Shown here: one piece after another, positions 1 through 10,146 of the stretch
How positions within the stretch are numbered: position 1 is the stretch's first letter
How the letters are laid out: each line of letters begins with the position of its first letter
DNA from: Actinoplanes sp. N902-109
GTDB taxonomy: Bacteria > Actinomycetota > Actinomycetes > Mycobacteriales > Micromonosporaceae
NCBI RefSeq assembly: GCF_000389965.1
Contig: NC_021191.1
Span: forward strand, 6,573,501 to 6,637,500
Length of the DNA: 64,000 nucleotides
Direction of reading: 5' to 3'
Made by a program: the position numbers and the translations under genes
Notes under the pieces: generated by a model
Told to the model about the DNA's origin: nothing
The model's database searches: none
Seen by the model: only the letters and a program-made list of their open reading frames with translations

Positions 1-3000
1 GCCGAGGTGGGCGCGGGCGGTCGTCAGGGCGTGGGCGACGTCGCCGGTCCGGGCGTCCGGAGCGGCGGCGAGGAAGCCGGCGAGCCGGGCGGCCTGGCCG
101 CGCAGGCCCGAAGCGGTGTGCGCCGACAGGAGGACGGGCACGACAGCGGGGTCGGGCGCCGGGGACGGCGGGGCCTCGGCGGCCGGTCCGGCTTCGAGCA
201 CCACGTGGGCGTTGGTGCCGCCGATGCCGAACGACGACACACCGGCGCGACGCGGGCGTCCGGCGTCCGGCCAGTCGCGGGCTTCGGTGAGCAGCCGGAC
301 GGTCCCGGCCGACCAGTCGATGTGCGACGACGGGCGGTCGACGTGCAGGGTGGCGGGCAGCGTGCCGTGCCGCATCGCCATCACCATCTTGATGACCCCG
401 GCCACCCCCGCCGCCGCCTGGGTGTGGCCGAGATTCGACTTGACCGACCCCAGCCACAGCGGTCGCTCGGGATCGCGGTCCCGGCCGTACGTCTCGATCA
501 GGGCCTGGGCCTCGATCGGGTCGCCGAGGGTCGTTCCGGTGCCGTGCGCTTCGACGGCATCCACCTCAGCCGGCGTGAGCCCCGCTCCCGCGAGGGCGGA
601 GGTGATGACGCGCTGCTGGGCGGGACCGCTCGGCGCGGTCAGCCCGTTCGACGCGCCGTCGGAGTTCACCGCCGACCCCCGGACGACAGCCAGCACCTGA
701 TGGCCGTTGCGGCGGGCGTCGGAGAGCCGCTCGACCAGCAGCAGGCCGGCACCCTCGGACCAGCCGGTGCCGTCGGCCGCCTCGGCGAACGACTTGCACC
801 GCCCGTCCGGGGCCAGCCCGCGCTGGCGGGAGAACTCGACGAACGTCTCGACCGTGCCGATGACCGTCACGCCGCCGGCCAGGGCCAGCGAGCACTCCCC
901 CTGCTGCAGCGCGCGTACCGCCAGGTGCAGAGCCACCAGCGAGGACGAGCACGCCGTGTCGACGGTGATCGCCGGGCCCTCGAAACCGTAGTGGTAGGCG
1001 ATCCGGCCCGAGACCACGCTGCCGGAGCTGCCGGTGAGGCGGAAGCCCTCGGCGCCGGTCGACCGGTGCGCCCGCAGACTGTAGTCGTGGCTGTTGACGC
1101 CCGCGAACACGCCGACGTCGCGGCCGTGCAGGCCGGCCGGGTCGATGCCCGCACGTTCGAGCAGCTCCCAGGAGGTCTCCAGGAGGATGCGCTGTTGCGG
1201 ATCCATGGCGAGCGCCTCGTTCGGCGAGATGCCGAAGAACGCGGCGTCGAAACCGGGGGCGTCGTCGAGGAAGGCTCCGTGGCGTACGTACGTCGTGCCG
1301 GGGTGGTCGGGGTCGGGGTGGAACAGACCGTCGGCCGGCCAGCCCCGGTCGTCGGGGAAGCCGGTGACCGCGTCGGCACCGTCCAGCACCAGCCGCCACA
1401 GCTCCTCGGGGCTGTTGACCCCGGCCGGGAACCGGCAGGCCATGGCCACGATGGCGATCGGTTCGCCGGGGGCGGCCGCGACGGCCGGGGCCGCCTTCGG
1501 CAGGGTGTCGCGCCCGGTCAGCCGGTCGCGCAGATACCCGGCCAGCGCGAGCGGGCGCGGATAGTCGAACGCCACCGTGGCGCCGAGCTTGAGCCCGGTG
1601 TCGGCAGCGAGCCGGTTGCGCAGCTCGATGGCGGTCAGCGAGTCGAGGCCGGTCTCCCGGAACGGCCGGTCGGCGGGCACCGACTCCGGGTCGTCATGAC
1701 CGAGGACCTCGGCCGTGTGCCGGCGCACCAGGCGCAGCAGCGCGCCGGTCTGTTCCGACTCGTCCAGGCCCGCCAGCGGATCGGCGGCGGCAGCGGCGGA
1801 CGCGGCGTGCGCCCGGGGGCGGGCCGGCGGCAGGAGGGCCGACAGCAGCGGGTTCTCCGCCCGGCCGGCCGGGTCGAACCGGGTGGCGACGACGTCCGGT
1901 GGTGTGTCCGCGAGCAGCGCGGCGTCGAGCAGCGCCATGCCGTCCCCGGTGGACAGGCCCAGCATGCCGCTGCGCCGGGTGCGGGAGTGGTCGGCGTCGC
2001 CCAGGTGCCGGGTCAGGCCGCCCGCCTCGGTCCAGAAACCCCAGGCCACCGAGACAGCGGGCAGGCCGAGGCGGCGGCGTTCCCGGGCGAGGGCGTCCAG
2101 GCCGGCGTTCGCCGCGGCGTAGTTGGCCTGCCCGGGGTTGCCGAGCACCCCGGCCGCCGAGGAGTACAGCACGAACGCCGCGAGGTCGTGGCCGAGGGTC
2201 AGCTCGTGCAGGTGCCGGGCCGCGTCGAGTTTGGGGCGCAGCACGGTGTCGAGGCGACCGGTGTCGAGCGTGGTGACCACGCCGTCGTCGAGGACCCCCG
2301 CCGCGTGGACGACGGCGGTCAGCGGGGCGGTCGCCGGGATGCCGTTCAGCAGCTCCCGGAGCTGCTCACGGTCGCCGACGTCGCACCGGGCGACCGTGAC
2401 GGTGGCACCGCAGGCGGCCAGCTCGTCACGCAGGCGCCCGGCCTCGGGGGTGAGGCCGCGGCGCGCGGCGAGGAGCAGATGACGTACGCCGTACCGGGCC
2501 ACCAGATGCCGGGCGGTGATCCCGCCGAGCAGCCCGGTGCCGCCGGTGATCAGGACGGTGCCGTCCGGGTCGAGCGGCCGGGCCGGGCGGGTGCCGCCCG
2601 CGGGTACGCGGAGCAGCCGGGGCACCTGCGCCCTTCCCTCGCGCACGCGGATCTGCGGTTCTCCCGTTGCCAGCGCCGCATCCAGGACGCCGCTCGACCG
2701 GCCGCGGGACTGCTCGTCGGTGGCCACCAGCACGATGCGGCCGGGATGTTCCGACTGCGCCGAACGCACCAGACCCCATACCGCGGAGGTGGCGACGTCG
2801 TCGCGGTCGCCGGTGTGCACGACCAGCCGGCCGGCGGACGCCTCGGGTCCGGTCAGCCAGGTGCGCAGGGTGGTGAGGACCTCGGCCAGCACCGTCCGGG
2901 GGTCGTCACCGGCCGGCACGTCGTAGAACCGCACATCCGGGACCGGGGCCGCCGGGGGCAGCTCGATCCCGGTCCAGGCGGTGTGGAAGAGCGGGGGCCC

Positions 3001-6000
3001 GGCCGCGGGGGCCGTCGCCGCCGCTCCGGTCGTGACCGCCGCGGCCGACAGTACGGGAGCACCGGCCGGGTCGGTGAGCAGCAGCCGGTGGCCGTCGCCG
3101 TGCGCTGTCAGCGCGGTGGCGCCGGTGGCGTGCAGGGTCACGCCGGTCCAGGCCACCGGGGTCGCACCGGGCTCGACGAGGGTGCGTACGGCCGCGTCGA
3201 GCAGCGCCGGGTGCAGTCCGTACCCGCCGGGTTCCCCGTCCAGCTCCACCCGGCCGGCTTCGGGAAGGGCGGCCGGGACGGTTCCGGCGGCGGCCCGGGT
3301 GAGCAGACCGTGGGCGTACCGGGTCCACGGTTCACCGGTGACCGGCCCGGCGGTCCGGCCCCAGAGTTCGACGGTACGGTCGCCGTGTGGGCCGGGGCCA
3401 CCCACCCGCACCTGGATGTCGAGGGCACCGTGCTCGGGCAGGACCAGCGGCGTACCGGTGCTGAGGCCGGCGACGACCGGGGTGCCGGTCCGGTCCCCGG
3501 CATGCATCACCACGTCGAGCAGGGCCGTGGCGGGCAGCACGGTGGCACCGTCCGCGCGGCGGCCGGTGATCCACGGGAACGACGATGCCGACCACCGGGC
3601 AACGGCCACCAGCCCGCCGTCGCCGGAGCTGGGGCCGTCCTCACCGGGCCTGTCCTCAACGGGACGGTCGAGGAGGGCGCCGAGCAGGGGATGGCCGGGC
3701 TCGGTCAGGCCCAGCGGCCCGGCACCGGGGCGGGAGGTGGTGGCCGGCAGCCAGTAGGTGCGGTGGTCGAAGGCGTAGGGCGGCAGCTCGGCCCGTCCCC
3801 GGGCGGGCGGTGACACGGCGGCCCAGTCGACAGCGGTTCCCGTGACGAACAAGCGGCCCATCGAGACCGCGAGGCGGCGCAGCCCACCCTCGTCGCGGCG
3901 GAGGGACTCGGTGACCACCACGTCGGCCCCGGCCTCCTCGACGATCTCGGTCACCGGCTGCACGAGCACGGGATGGGCACTGACCTCGACGAACGAGGTG
4001 TGGCCCCGCTCGATGAGGGTGGCGACGGCCGGGGCGAAGCGCACGGGGTGGCGCAGGTTGCGCACCCAGTAGTCACCGGCCAGCTCCTCCGCCTCGGTGA
4101 TCCAGGTGCCGGTCACGGTGGACAGCAGCGGGACACGGGGTGCCCGGGCGCGTACGCCGGCCAGCGCGGCACCGAGCTCCCCGGCGATCAGTTCGACCTG
4201 GGCGGTGTGCGAGGCGTAGTCCACGGCGACGCGGCGCACCCGGACCCCGTCGTCCTCCCACGCGGACAGGACCTCCGCCAGCGCACCGGGCGGCCCGGCG
4301 ACCACCACCGAACCGGGGCTGTTCACGGCGGCGATCGTGACCCGGTCGTCGCCGGCCAGCCGCCGGGTGGCCGCCGCCTCGCTGAGCGCGACCGACGCCA
4401 TGGCACCGCCACCGGCGAGGACGTCGCGGACGAGCGCCGCCCGGACGGCCACGACCCGTACCGCATCGGCCAGGGACAGGGCGCCCGCCACGTACGCCGC
4501 GGCGATCTCCCCCTGGGAGTGGCCCACCACCGCCGACGGCTCGACGCCGGCCGACCGCCAGACGGCCGCGAGCCCGGTCATCATCGCGAAGGAGGCGATC
4601 TGGACGACGTCCACCCGCCGGGCGACGTCCTCGGGCACCTCACCCCGCAACGCCCCGATCAGCGGGACGTCCGCGTACGGTTCGGCGGCGGCTGCGCAGG
4701 CCCGTACGTGCGCGGCGAAAACGGGCGAGGTGTCGAGCAGGTCGCGGCCCATCCCGGACCATTGCGCGCCCTGCCCGGGGAAGACGAAGACCACCGGACC
4801 CGGGCGGGCCGATCCCACGGCGGTCCCGGGCCCGCCACGGCCCTGTTCGACGGTACGCAGCAAGGTGGCCGCCTCGGCGGCGGACTCCGCCACGACGACC
4901 GCGCGCTCGTCGAACAACGCCCGCGGGCGGAGGGCGGCCGCGATGTCCGCCATCGTGTCGTTCCCGGCCTCGACGAACGCCGCGAGCCGGCCCGCTCCCG
5001 CGGCGAGCGCGGCCGGGGTCCTGGCCGACAGGGGGAGAGCGACAACGGAAGTGACTGCTTGCGGTGCTTCGCCGGCCTCCCGCGGTGTCTCGTCGGGCGC
5101 TTCCTCGAGGATGAGATGCGCGTTCGTACCACTGACGCCGAACGACGAGACCCCGGCGCGGCGGGGACGTGCGGTGCGCGGCCAGGGCTGGGCCTCGGTG
5201 ATCAGCCGGACGGCACCGGCCGACCAGTCGACGCGCGACGAGGGCCGGTCCGCGTGCAGGGTCGGCGGCAGCGTGCCGTGCCGCAGCGCCTGCACCATCT
5301 TGATGACCCCGGCCACGCCGGCCGCCGCCTGGGTGTGGCCGATGTTCGACTTCAGCGACCCCAGCCAGAGCGGGTGCTCCGGGGCCCGGCCCTGACCGTA
5401 CGTGGCCAGCAGTGCCTCGGCCTCGATCGGATCTCCGAGGACGGTGCCGGTGCCGTGTCCCTCCACCACGTCCACGTCCGTGACATCCAGCCCGGCCCCG
5501 GCCAGTGCCCGCCGGATGACGCGCTGCTGAGCGACACCGCTGGGGGCGGTCAGCCCGTTCGAGGCACCGTCCTGGTTGAGCGCCGACCCGCGCAGCACGG
5601 CGAGCACCCGGTGACCCCGGGCCTGCGCCACCGAAAGTGGTTCCAGGACGACGACTCCGGCGCCTTCCGCCCAGCCCGTCCCGTCGGCGGCGTCCGCATA
5701 GGACTTGCACCGCCCGTCGGGGGCCAGGGCCCGTTGCCGGGAGAACTCGACGAACGCACCGGGGGTGGTCATCACGGTCGCCCCGCCGGCCAGCGCCATC
5801 GAGCACTCACCACTGCGCAGCGCCTGGGCGGCCAGATGGATCGCCACCAGCGACGACGAGCACGCCGTGTCGACGCTCACCGCCGGGCCCTCGAAGCCGA
5901 ACACGTAGGACACCCGCCCGGACGCCACGCTGGCGGCCGTCCCGGTGGTCTGGAAACCTTCGAGGCCGGGCGGCAGCTGCCCGTCCGGGGCGGGACCGTG

Positions 6001-9000
6001 CCCCATGACACCGGTGAAGACACCGACGTCGGCACCGCGCAGGGTGCCCGGGTCCAGCCCGGCGTGGTCGAGCGCCTCCCACGAGGTCTCCAGCAGCAGC
6101 CGCTGCTGCGGGTCCATGGCCAGGGCTTCGCGCGGCGAGATCCCGAAGAACGCCGCGTCGAACCCGGCGGCGCCGGACAGGAAACCACCACGGGCGACGT
6201 ACGACGTACCGGCGTGACCGGGGTCGGTGTCGAACAGGTTCGCCAGGTCCCAGCCCCGATCGTCCGGGAAGCCGGTGACGCCCTCGCCACCGGCCAGCAC
6301 CAGCCGCCACAGATCGGCCGGGCTGGACACGTCGCCGGGCAGGCGGCAGGCCATCCCCACGATCGCGATGGGGTCACCGGCCACGGCGCCGGAGGCCGGC
6401 TGCGCCACCGGCTCCGGGGTCGTCCCGCCGGAACCGGTCAGCCGGGCGTGCAGGTGGGTGGCGAGCGCGTCGATCGTCGGGTGGTTGAAGGTCACGGTGG
6501 CGGGCAGCGCCAGACCGGTCGCCGCCGTCAGCCGGTTGCGCAACTCGACCACGGCCGCCGAGGTCAGGCCGAAGTCGCGGAACGCCCGGTCATGGTCGGC
6601 GGCGGCCGGAGCGCCCAGCACCGCGCCGGTGTGCCCGGCGACGAGGTCGCGCAGCAGGGCGAGACGGCCCGGTTCGTCGAGCGCTGTCAGGCTGCGAAGC
6701 AGCTCGGCCGGTGTGGCAGCGACCGGCGTGGCGGTGCCCGATCGCGCGGCGGCGAGTTCGCGGAGCAGGGGCGGCACGTCGGCGCCGGGCGGCGGAAGCT
6801 CGGGCCGGGTGGCCAGCAGCGTGGCGATGCCGAGGCCGAGTGCGGCGTCGAGGGCGGCCGGCAGACCGCTCGCGTCCCCGTCGATGAAGGTAGCGGGAAG
6901 CCCCGTCGCGCGGCGGGTGTGGACCAGGGCCTCGGCGTCGGCCGGGCCGGTGGCGATGAAGGCCGCGGTGCGCATGCCGGTGGTCGCCTGGTGCAGGGCT
7001 CGGCCGACCTCGGTGTCGGAGGAGGCGTGCAGGATTGCGGTTGTCGGGCCCGGCAGCGCGTCCAGTGCTCGTCGCAGGCCGGCCGGGGCGACGGTCACCA
7101 CCTCGACGTCGGGGCCGAGTTCGTCAGCCGCCGGGGCCGGGCCGACCACGAGGGCGTGGCGGGCCCCGGTGGCCGCGACCAACCGCCGGGCCAGGGCGGC
7201 ACCGGCCGCGGTGCCGGTTCCGGTGACCACCACTGAACCGCCGGGTGTGCGGCCGGCGAGCGGCCACGGGCGGTCCTCGGCCGGGACCGGGACCAGGCGG
7301 GGCACGAGTGCTTCGCCGCGACGGACGGCCACCTCCGGCTCGGCGCCATCGATTGCCCCGGCGGGTGCGGTGGTCCCGGCGGCGAGGTCGACGAGGACGA
7401 GCCGGCCGGGCAGCCGCGGCCGGAGCCTGCGGGCCTCCGCCCAGATCGGGTACTGGGCGGGGTCGGGCGCGGCGTCGTCCGGGCCCGTCGTCACGGCGCA
7501 ACGGGTGAGCACGACGAGCCGATCGCCGCTGCCGAGCCGCCCGGCACGCCCGGCCAGTTCCCGGGCCAGCCGACGGCCGAGGTCGGCCCGCAGGGCGGGA
7601 TCCTCCGGGGCATCCGGGGGCGGCGTGAGGTCCAGCGGAGGACCGGGTTCGCCGGTGGGGTCGCCGGTGGGGTCGCCTTCGGGCAGTGGCCGCCACGCGA
7701 CGGTCAGCAGTCCGGCGTGCCGCCCGCTCGCGGACCAGCGCAACCATGAGGGCTGCTCGGCCAGGCGCCGCCGCGAGATCTTGCCGGACGGCGTCCGCGG
7801 GATGGCCCGGACCTCCCGGATCTCCTCGGGAAGTTCGGCGGGGGCGAGCTGCGCCCGGCAGTGGTCCAGGAGTGCGTCCAGGTCGAGGCCGCCGGGGCCG
7901 GGCCGGACGTACGCGACCGGGACCTCGCCCAGTACCTCGTCGGCGCTGCCGCTCACCCCGGCGTCGGCGACTCCCCCGGCGTCGCGCAGGACGGGCTCGA
8001 TCGCCTCCGGGTGGATGTTCTCGCCGCCCCGGATGATCAGGTCCTTGATGCGCCCGCAGATGGTGACGTAACCGGCGGCGTCGCGCCGGGCCAGGTCGCC
8101 GGTGTGGAACCAGCCGTCCCGCAGCGCGGCGGCCGTCGCCTCCGGGTCGTTGTGGTAACCGGCCATGACGCTCGGGCCGCGGACCCACACCTCGCCCTCC
8201 GCCCCGGGCTGCGTCTCCTCGCCGGTGGCCGGGTCCACGATGCGTACGTCGACGCCGGGAACCGGCTTGCCGCAGGAGCCGTCGGGGCCGGCGCTGCCGG
8301 GCGGGTTCATGGTGATCGCCCCGCAGGTCTCGGTGCTGCCGTACGCGTCGACCAGCGGCACCCCGAACGACTGCTCGAAGGCCCGCCGCAACTCGGGCCC
8401 GGTCACCGCACCGCCGACGAGCCCGATCCGCAGGCCGGGCAGCTCGCGATCGTCCAGCCGCCGCGCCTCGACCAGCCGGTGGTACGTCGTCGGCACCCCG
8501 GCCAGGAACGTCGAACGCTGGGTGTGCAGGAGTTCGAGCACGTCGTCGGCGGACTGCCCGTCCATGATCCGAGCGGTGGCGCCCACCGCGGTCACCGACA
8601 GCACGCACGCGATGTGGGAAAGGCTGTGGAACAGCGGCAGCGGCCAGAGTACGCGGTCGGCCGCGGACAGCTCCGGGATCGGTACGTAGCACGACGCCAC
8701 CGACCAGAGACAGTTGCGCTGGCTGGAGAGCACGCCCTTGGGCTGCCCGGTCGTGCCGGACGTGTAGAACATCCAGGCGATCTCGTCGAGGCCGAGGTCG
8801 TCCGGCGCGGTCGCGACCGGTTCGGTGACGGCAAGGTCGTCGAAGGACAAGGTGCCCGCGGTGTGCTCGCCGGGGGACCGGCGGGCCGCCGCGGTGCCCG
8901 TCGTCAGCACGACCGGCCGCCCGGGCGCCGAGACGAACTCGCCCGCGAGGGCCGCGGTGGTCAGCACGTATCGCGCGCCGCTGTCGCTCATCACGAAGGC

Positions 9001-9291
9001 GAGTTCCCGGCGGCCCGCGTACGGGTTGAGCGGTACGCCGACACCCCCGGCCCGCACCGTGGCGAGGTAGCCCTCCACCATCGCCACGGTGTTGCCGAGG
9101 CACAGCGCGACCCGGTCACCGCGGCGCAGTCCGGCGTCGATCAGGTGACCGGCGAGCCGGCCCGTCCGGGCCTCGAGTTCGGCGTAGGTGACGGCCCGGT
9201 CGTCGTCCTCGTACGCGATCTTGTCGCCGAGGCGCTCCGCGTGCTCGCGCAGGATCACGGACAAGGATTTGACTAAATCGGCACGCACCAC
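1..9291 (-). CDS. Modular type I PKS with AMP-ligase loading module (partial, 3' end outside window)
   Basis: Starts the polyketide chain. The minus-strand frame is open for 3097 codons and continues past the left edge. Approximate residues: acyl-AMP/CoA ligase 1-510 (YTSGTTGQPKG near 178); a KR-like remnant 550-830 with a Rossmann start but no catalytic Ser/Tyr; ACP near 865-945 (GLTS). Module 1 follows: KS (DTACSSS), AT (GHSQG, YASH, so methylmalonyl-type), DH, KR (TGGTGLLG, LDD, catalytic Ser and Tyr present, B-type) and ACP (GLDSLT). Then a complete KS of module 2 (DTACSSS). The DH of module 1 looks dead: the catalytic His position in the HxxxGxxxxP motif is Arg (GRRADGATVLP). Two in-frame GTG starts lie at 9291 and 9288 after a GGAGG/GGGGG stretch. 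Codon 6 (counting from 9291) is a rare TTA. An aromatic or alicyclic acid starter is likely from family knowledge; which acid is inference. Confidence 0.93.
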   Translation of the reverse strand, partial: MVRADLVKSLSVILREHAERLGDKIAYEDDDRAVTYAELEARTGRLAGHLIDAGLRRGDRVALCLGNTVAMVEGYLATVRAGGVGVPLNPYAGRRELAFVMSDSGARYVLTTAALAGEFVSAPGRPVVLTTGTAAARRSPGEHTAGTLSFDDLAVTEPVATAPDDLGLDEIAWMFYTSGTTGQPKGVLSSQRNCLWSVASCYVPIPELSAADRVLWPLPLFHSLSHIACVLSVTAVGATARIMDGQSADDVLELLHTQRSTFLAGVPTTYHRLVEARRLDDRELPGLRIGLVGGAVTGPELRRAFEQSFGVPLVDAYGSTETCGAITMNPPGSAGPDGSCGKPVPGVDVRIVDPATGEETQPGAEGEVWVRGPSVMAGYHNDPEATAAALRDGWFHTGDLARRDAAGYVTICGRIKDLIIRGGENIHPEAIEPVLRDAGGVADAGVSGSADEVLGEVPVAYVRPGPGGLDLDALLDHCRAQLAPAELPEEIREVRAIPRTPSGKISRRRLAEQPSWLRWSASGRHAGLLTVAWRPLPEGDPTGDPTGEPGPPLDLTPPPDAPEDPALRADLGRRLARELAGRAGRLGSGDRLVVLTRCAVTTGPDDAAPDPAQYPIWAEARRLRPRLPGRLVLVDLAAGTTAPAGAIDGAEPEVAVRRGEALVPRLVPVPAEDRPWPLAGRTPGGSVVVTGTGTAAGAALARRLVAATGARHALVVGPAPAADELGPDVEVVTVAPAGLRRALDALPGPTTAILHASSDTEVGRALHQATTGMRTAAFIATGPADAEALVHTRRATGLPATFIDGDASGLPAALDAALGLGIATLLATRPELPPPGADVPPLLRELAAARSGTATPVAATPAELLRSLTALDEPGRLALLRDLVAGHTGAVLGAPAAADHDRAFRDFGLTSAAVVELRNRLTAATGLALPATVTFNHPTIDALATHLHARLTGSGGTTPEPVAQPASGAVAGDPIAIVGMACRLPGDVSSPADLWRLVLAGGEGVTGFPDDRGWDLANLFDTDPGHAGTSYVARGGFLSGAAGFDAAFFGISPREALAMDPQQRLLLETSWEALDHAGLDPGTLRGADVGVFTGVMGHGPAPDGQLPPGLEGFQTTGTAASVASGRVSYVFGFEGPAVSVDTACSSSLVAIHLAAQALRSGECSMALAGGATVMTTPGAFVEFSRQRALAPDGRCKSYADAADGTGWAEGAGVVVLEPLSVAQARGHRVLAVLRGSALNQDGASNGLTAPSGVAQQRVIRRALAGAGLDVTDVDVVEGHGTGTVLGDPIEAEALLATYGQGRAPEHPLWLGSLKSNIGHTQAAAGVAGVIKMVQALRHGTLPPTLHADRPSSRVDWSAGAVRLITEAQPWPRTARPRRAGVSSFGVSGTNAHLILEEAPDETPREAGEAPQAVTSVVALPLSARTPAALAAGAGRLAAFVEAGNDTMADIAAALRPRALFDERAVVVAESAAEAATLLRTVEQGRGGPGTAVGSARPGPVVFVFPGQGAQWSGMGRDLLDTSPVFAAHVRACAAAAEPYADVPLIGALRGEVPEDVARRVDVVQIASFAMMTGLAAVWRSAGVEPSAVVGHSQGEIAAAYVAGALSLADAVRVVAVRAALVRDVLAGGGAMASVALSEAAATRRLAGDDRVTIAAVNSPGSVVVAGPPGALAEVLSAWEDDGVRVRRVAVDYASHTAQVELIAGELGAALAGVRARAPRVPLLSTVTGTWITEAEELAGDYWVRNLRHPVRFAPAVATLIERGHTSFVEVSAHPVLVQPVTEIVEEAGADVVVTESLRRDEGGLRRLAVSMGRLFVTGTAVDWAAVSPPARGRAELPPYAFDHRTYWLPATTSRPGAGPLGLTEPGHPLLGALLDRPVEDRPGEDGPSSGDGGLVAVARWSASSFPWITGRRADGATVLPATALLDVVMHAGDRTGTPVVAGLSTGTPLVLPEHGALDIQVRVGGPGPHGDRTVELWGRTAGPVTGEPWTRYAHGLLTRAAAGTVPAALPEAGRVELDGEPGGYGLHPALLDAAVRTLVEPGATPVAWTGVTLHATGATALTAHGDGHRLLLTDPAGAPVLSAAAVTTGAAATAPAAGPPLFHTAWTGIELPPAAPVPDVRFYDVPAGDDPRTVLAEVLTTLRTWLTGPEASAGRLVVHTGDRDDVATSAVWGLVRSAQSEHPGRIVLVATDEQSRGRSSGVLDAALATGEPQIRVREGRAQVPRLLRVPAGGTRPARPLDPDGTVLITGGTGLLGGITARHLVARYGVRHLLLAARRGLTPEAGRLRDELAACGATVTVARCDVGDREQLRELLNGIPATAPLTAVVHAAGVLDDGVVTTLDTGRLDTVLRPKLDAARHLHELTLGHDLAAFVLYSSAAGVLGNPGQANYAAANAGLDALARERRRLGLPAVSVAWGFWTEAGGLTRHLGDADHSRTRRSGMLGLSTGDGMALLDAALLADTPPDVVATRFDPAGRAENPLLSALLPPARPRAHAASAAAAADPLAGLDESEQTGALLRLVRRHTAEVLGHDDPESVPADRPFRETGLDSLTAIELRNRLAADTGLKLGATVAFDYPRPLALAGYLRDRLTGRDTLPKAAPAVAAAPGEPIAIVAMACRFPAGVNSPEELWRLVLDGADAVTGFPDDRGWPADGLFHPDPDHPGTTYVRHGAFLDDAPGFDAAFFGISPNEALAMDPQQRILLETSWELLERAGIDPAGLHGRDVGVFAGVNSHDYSLRAHRSTGAEGFRLTGSSGSVVSGRIAYHYGFEGPAITVDTACSSSLVALHLAVRALQQGECSLALAGGVTVIGTVETFVEFSRQRGLAPDGRCKSFAEAADGTGWSEGAGLLLVERLSDARRNGHQVLAVVRGSAVNSDGASNGLTAPSGPAQQRVITSALAGAGLTPAEVDAVEAHGTGTTLGDPIEAQALIETYGRDRDPERPLWLGSVKSNLGHTQAAAGVAGVIKMVMAMRHGTLPATLHVDRPSSHIDWSAGTVRLLTEARDWPDAGRPRRAGVSSFGIGGTNAHVVLEAGPAAEAPPSPAPDPAVVPVLLSAHTASGLRGQAARLAGFLAAAPDARTGDVAHALTTARAHLG

Positions 9292-9432
9292 AGCCCCCTG
9301 ACCCTCCGGGAAACTGGCACCGGACACACCGGTACGAGCCATCCCACCATCGAAAGCGGCCGCCGGAAATGCATTCCTCTCCGAACACGGCATTGCATTT
9401 CGCGGGCGGAAATCCAGCTTTGTCCCTGCTGG

Positions 9433-9477
9433 ACATTAATCACTGTGCGGGCCGAGCCGGATCCCCTGGTCTGGTAG
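9433..9477 (-). promoter_or_regulatory. PKS1 promoter with shared cluster operator
   Basis: On the coding (minus) strand, CTACCAG-ACCAG-GGGAT (9461-9477) is followed after exactly 22 nt by a -10-like TAATGT (9433-9438). No TTGAC-like -35 is present; the motif occupies that place. The same layout recurs at four other operons of the cluster. The predicted start of transcription is near 9426, giving a leader of about 135 nt before PKS1. A small perfect inverted repeat, TGTCC-N5-GGACA (9421-9435), overlaps the predicted start. Confidence 0.6.
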
Positions 9478-9795
9478 CTCCGCCCGGCCGGCCCACGGTG
9501 CGAACCGGCCGGTTACGCCCGGATCGGAGGGAGGGGGCCGGATCTGCCGAGTTTGTAACGCCTCCCGCCCACCGCCTCATATGTCCTTTTCGAGCTGTTA
9601 GTGCCAGGTAAAGCAAACTTCAAGTATTCATTCACGTACTGCGAGTGACGATCTTTTCGGGATCCGGCAACCGGACGACAGTGCCGAACGGCCGGAGAAT
9701 GGCCGCTGGAGCCCCCCTTCCGAAGATCCACCGCCCGCCGGAACACGACACATCCCCGAGCATTCGGAGATACCCGGAGTGACATTTCCCAGACC

Positions 9796-9825
9796 TTGCG
9801 TATGCGACCCGGAACTGACTACCGT
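9796..9825 (+). promoter_or_regulatory. Likely promoter of the LuxR regulator
   Basis: TTGCGT (9796-9801), an 18-nt spacer and TACCGT (9820-9825) fit the vegetative actinomycete pattern TTGACR/TASSRT. Transcription from here would give an unusually long leader of about 315 nt before the start codon at 10147. Confidence 0.5.
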
Positions 9826-10146
9826 GGGGCACGAACGGGGGAAATAGCGATTCGCCGATCCGCTGTTGAATCATCGACGACCGACAGTGCTTTCGTGCGA
9901 TGGGACGCTATCCGTGACGACCTCTCCCGCAATGCCCGAACGACTCACGCCACGGGTCGGCCGCGCCCGGCCGGCCCACGGGCGGCCACGGAGGAGAGGC
10001 CCTTGTGACGGCGATGCGGCGGTCGAGGACGCACCGGCCCCGCATGCGGTCGTTCGATGCCGGTTTGTGATCCACATTCGCCGGTCCGGGACGATCGGCG
10101 CCCCCGCGAGGGGGCCCGCCCGGCACAGTACGAGATCGAGGGAACG

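Larger units (their letters stand above)
9292..10146. other. Divergent intergenic region between PKS1 and the LuxR regulator
   Basis: These 855 bases carry no convincing gene; base composition is visibly less GC-rich than the flanking coding DNA. They hold the PKS1 promoter on the minus strand, a plus-strand promoter at 9796-9825, and a GC-rich possible hairpin (CCGGCCG arms near 9482-9511). Short open frames here lack the expected codon bias. Confidence 0.7.

Noticed and set aside
7..3813. Very long plus-strand open frame (1268 codons) over the PKS1 modules
   Set aside because: Its translation is dominated by Arg, Gly and Pro with no domain, while the minus strand encodes clear KS, AT, DH, KR and ACP domains. 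It is an antisense artefact of high third-position GC.
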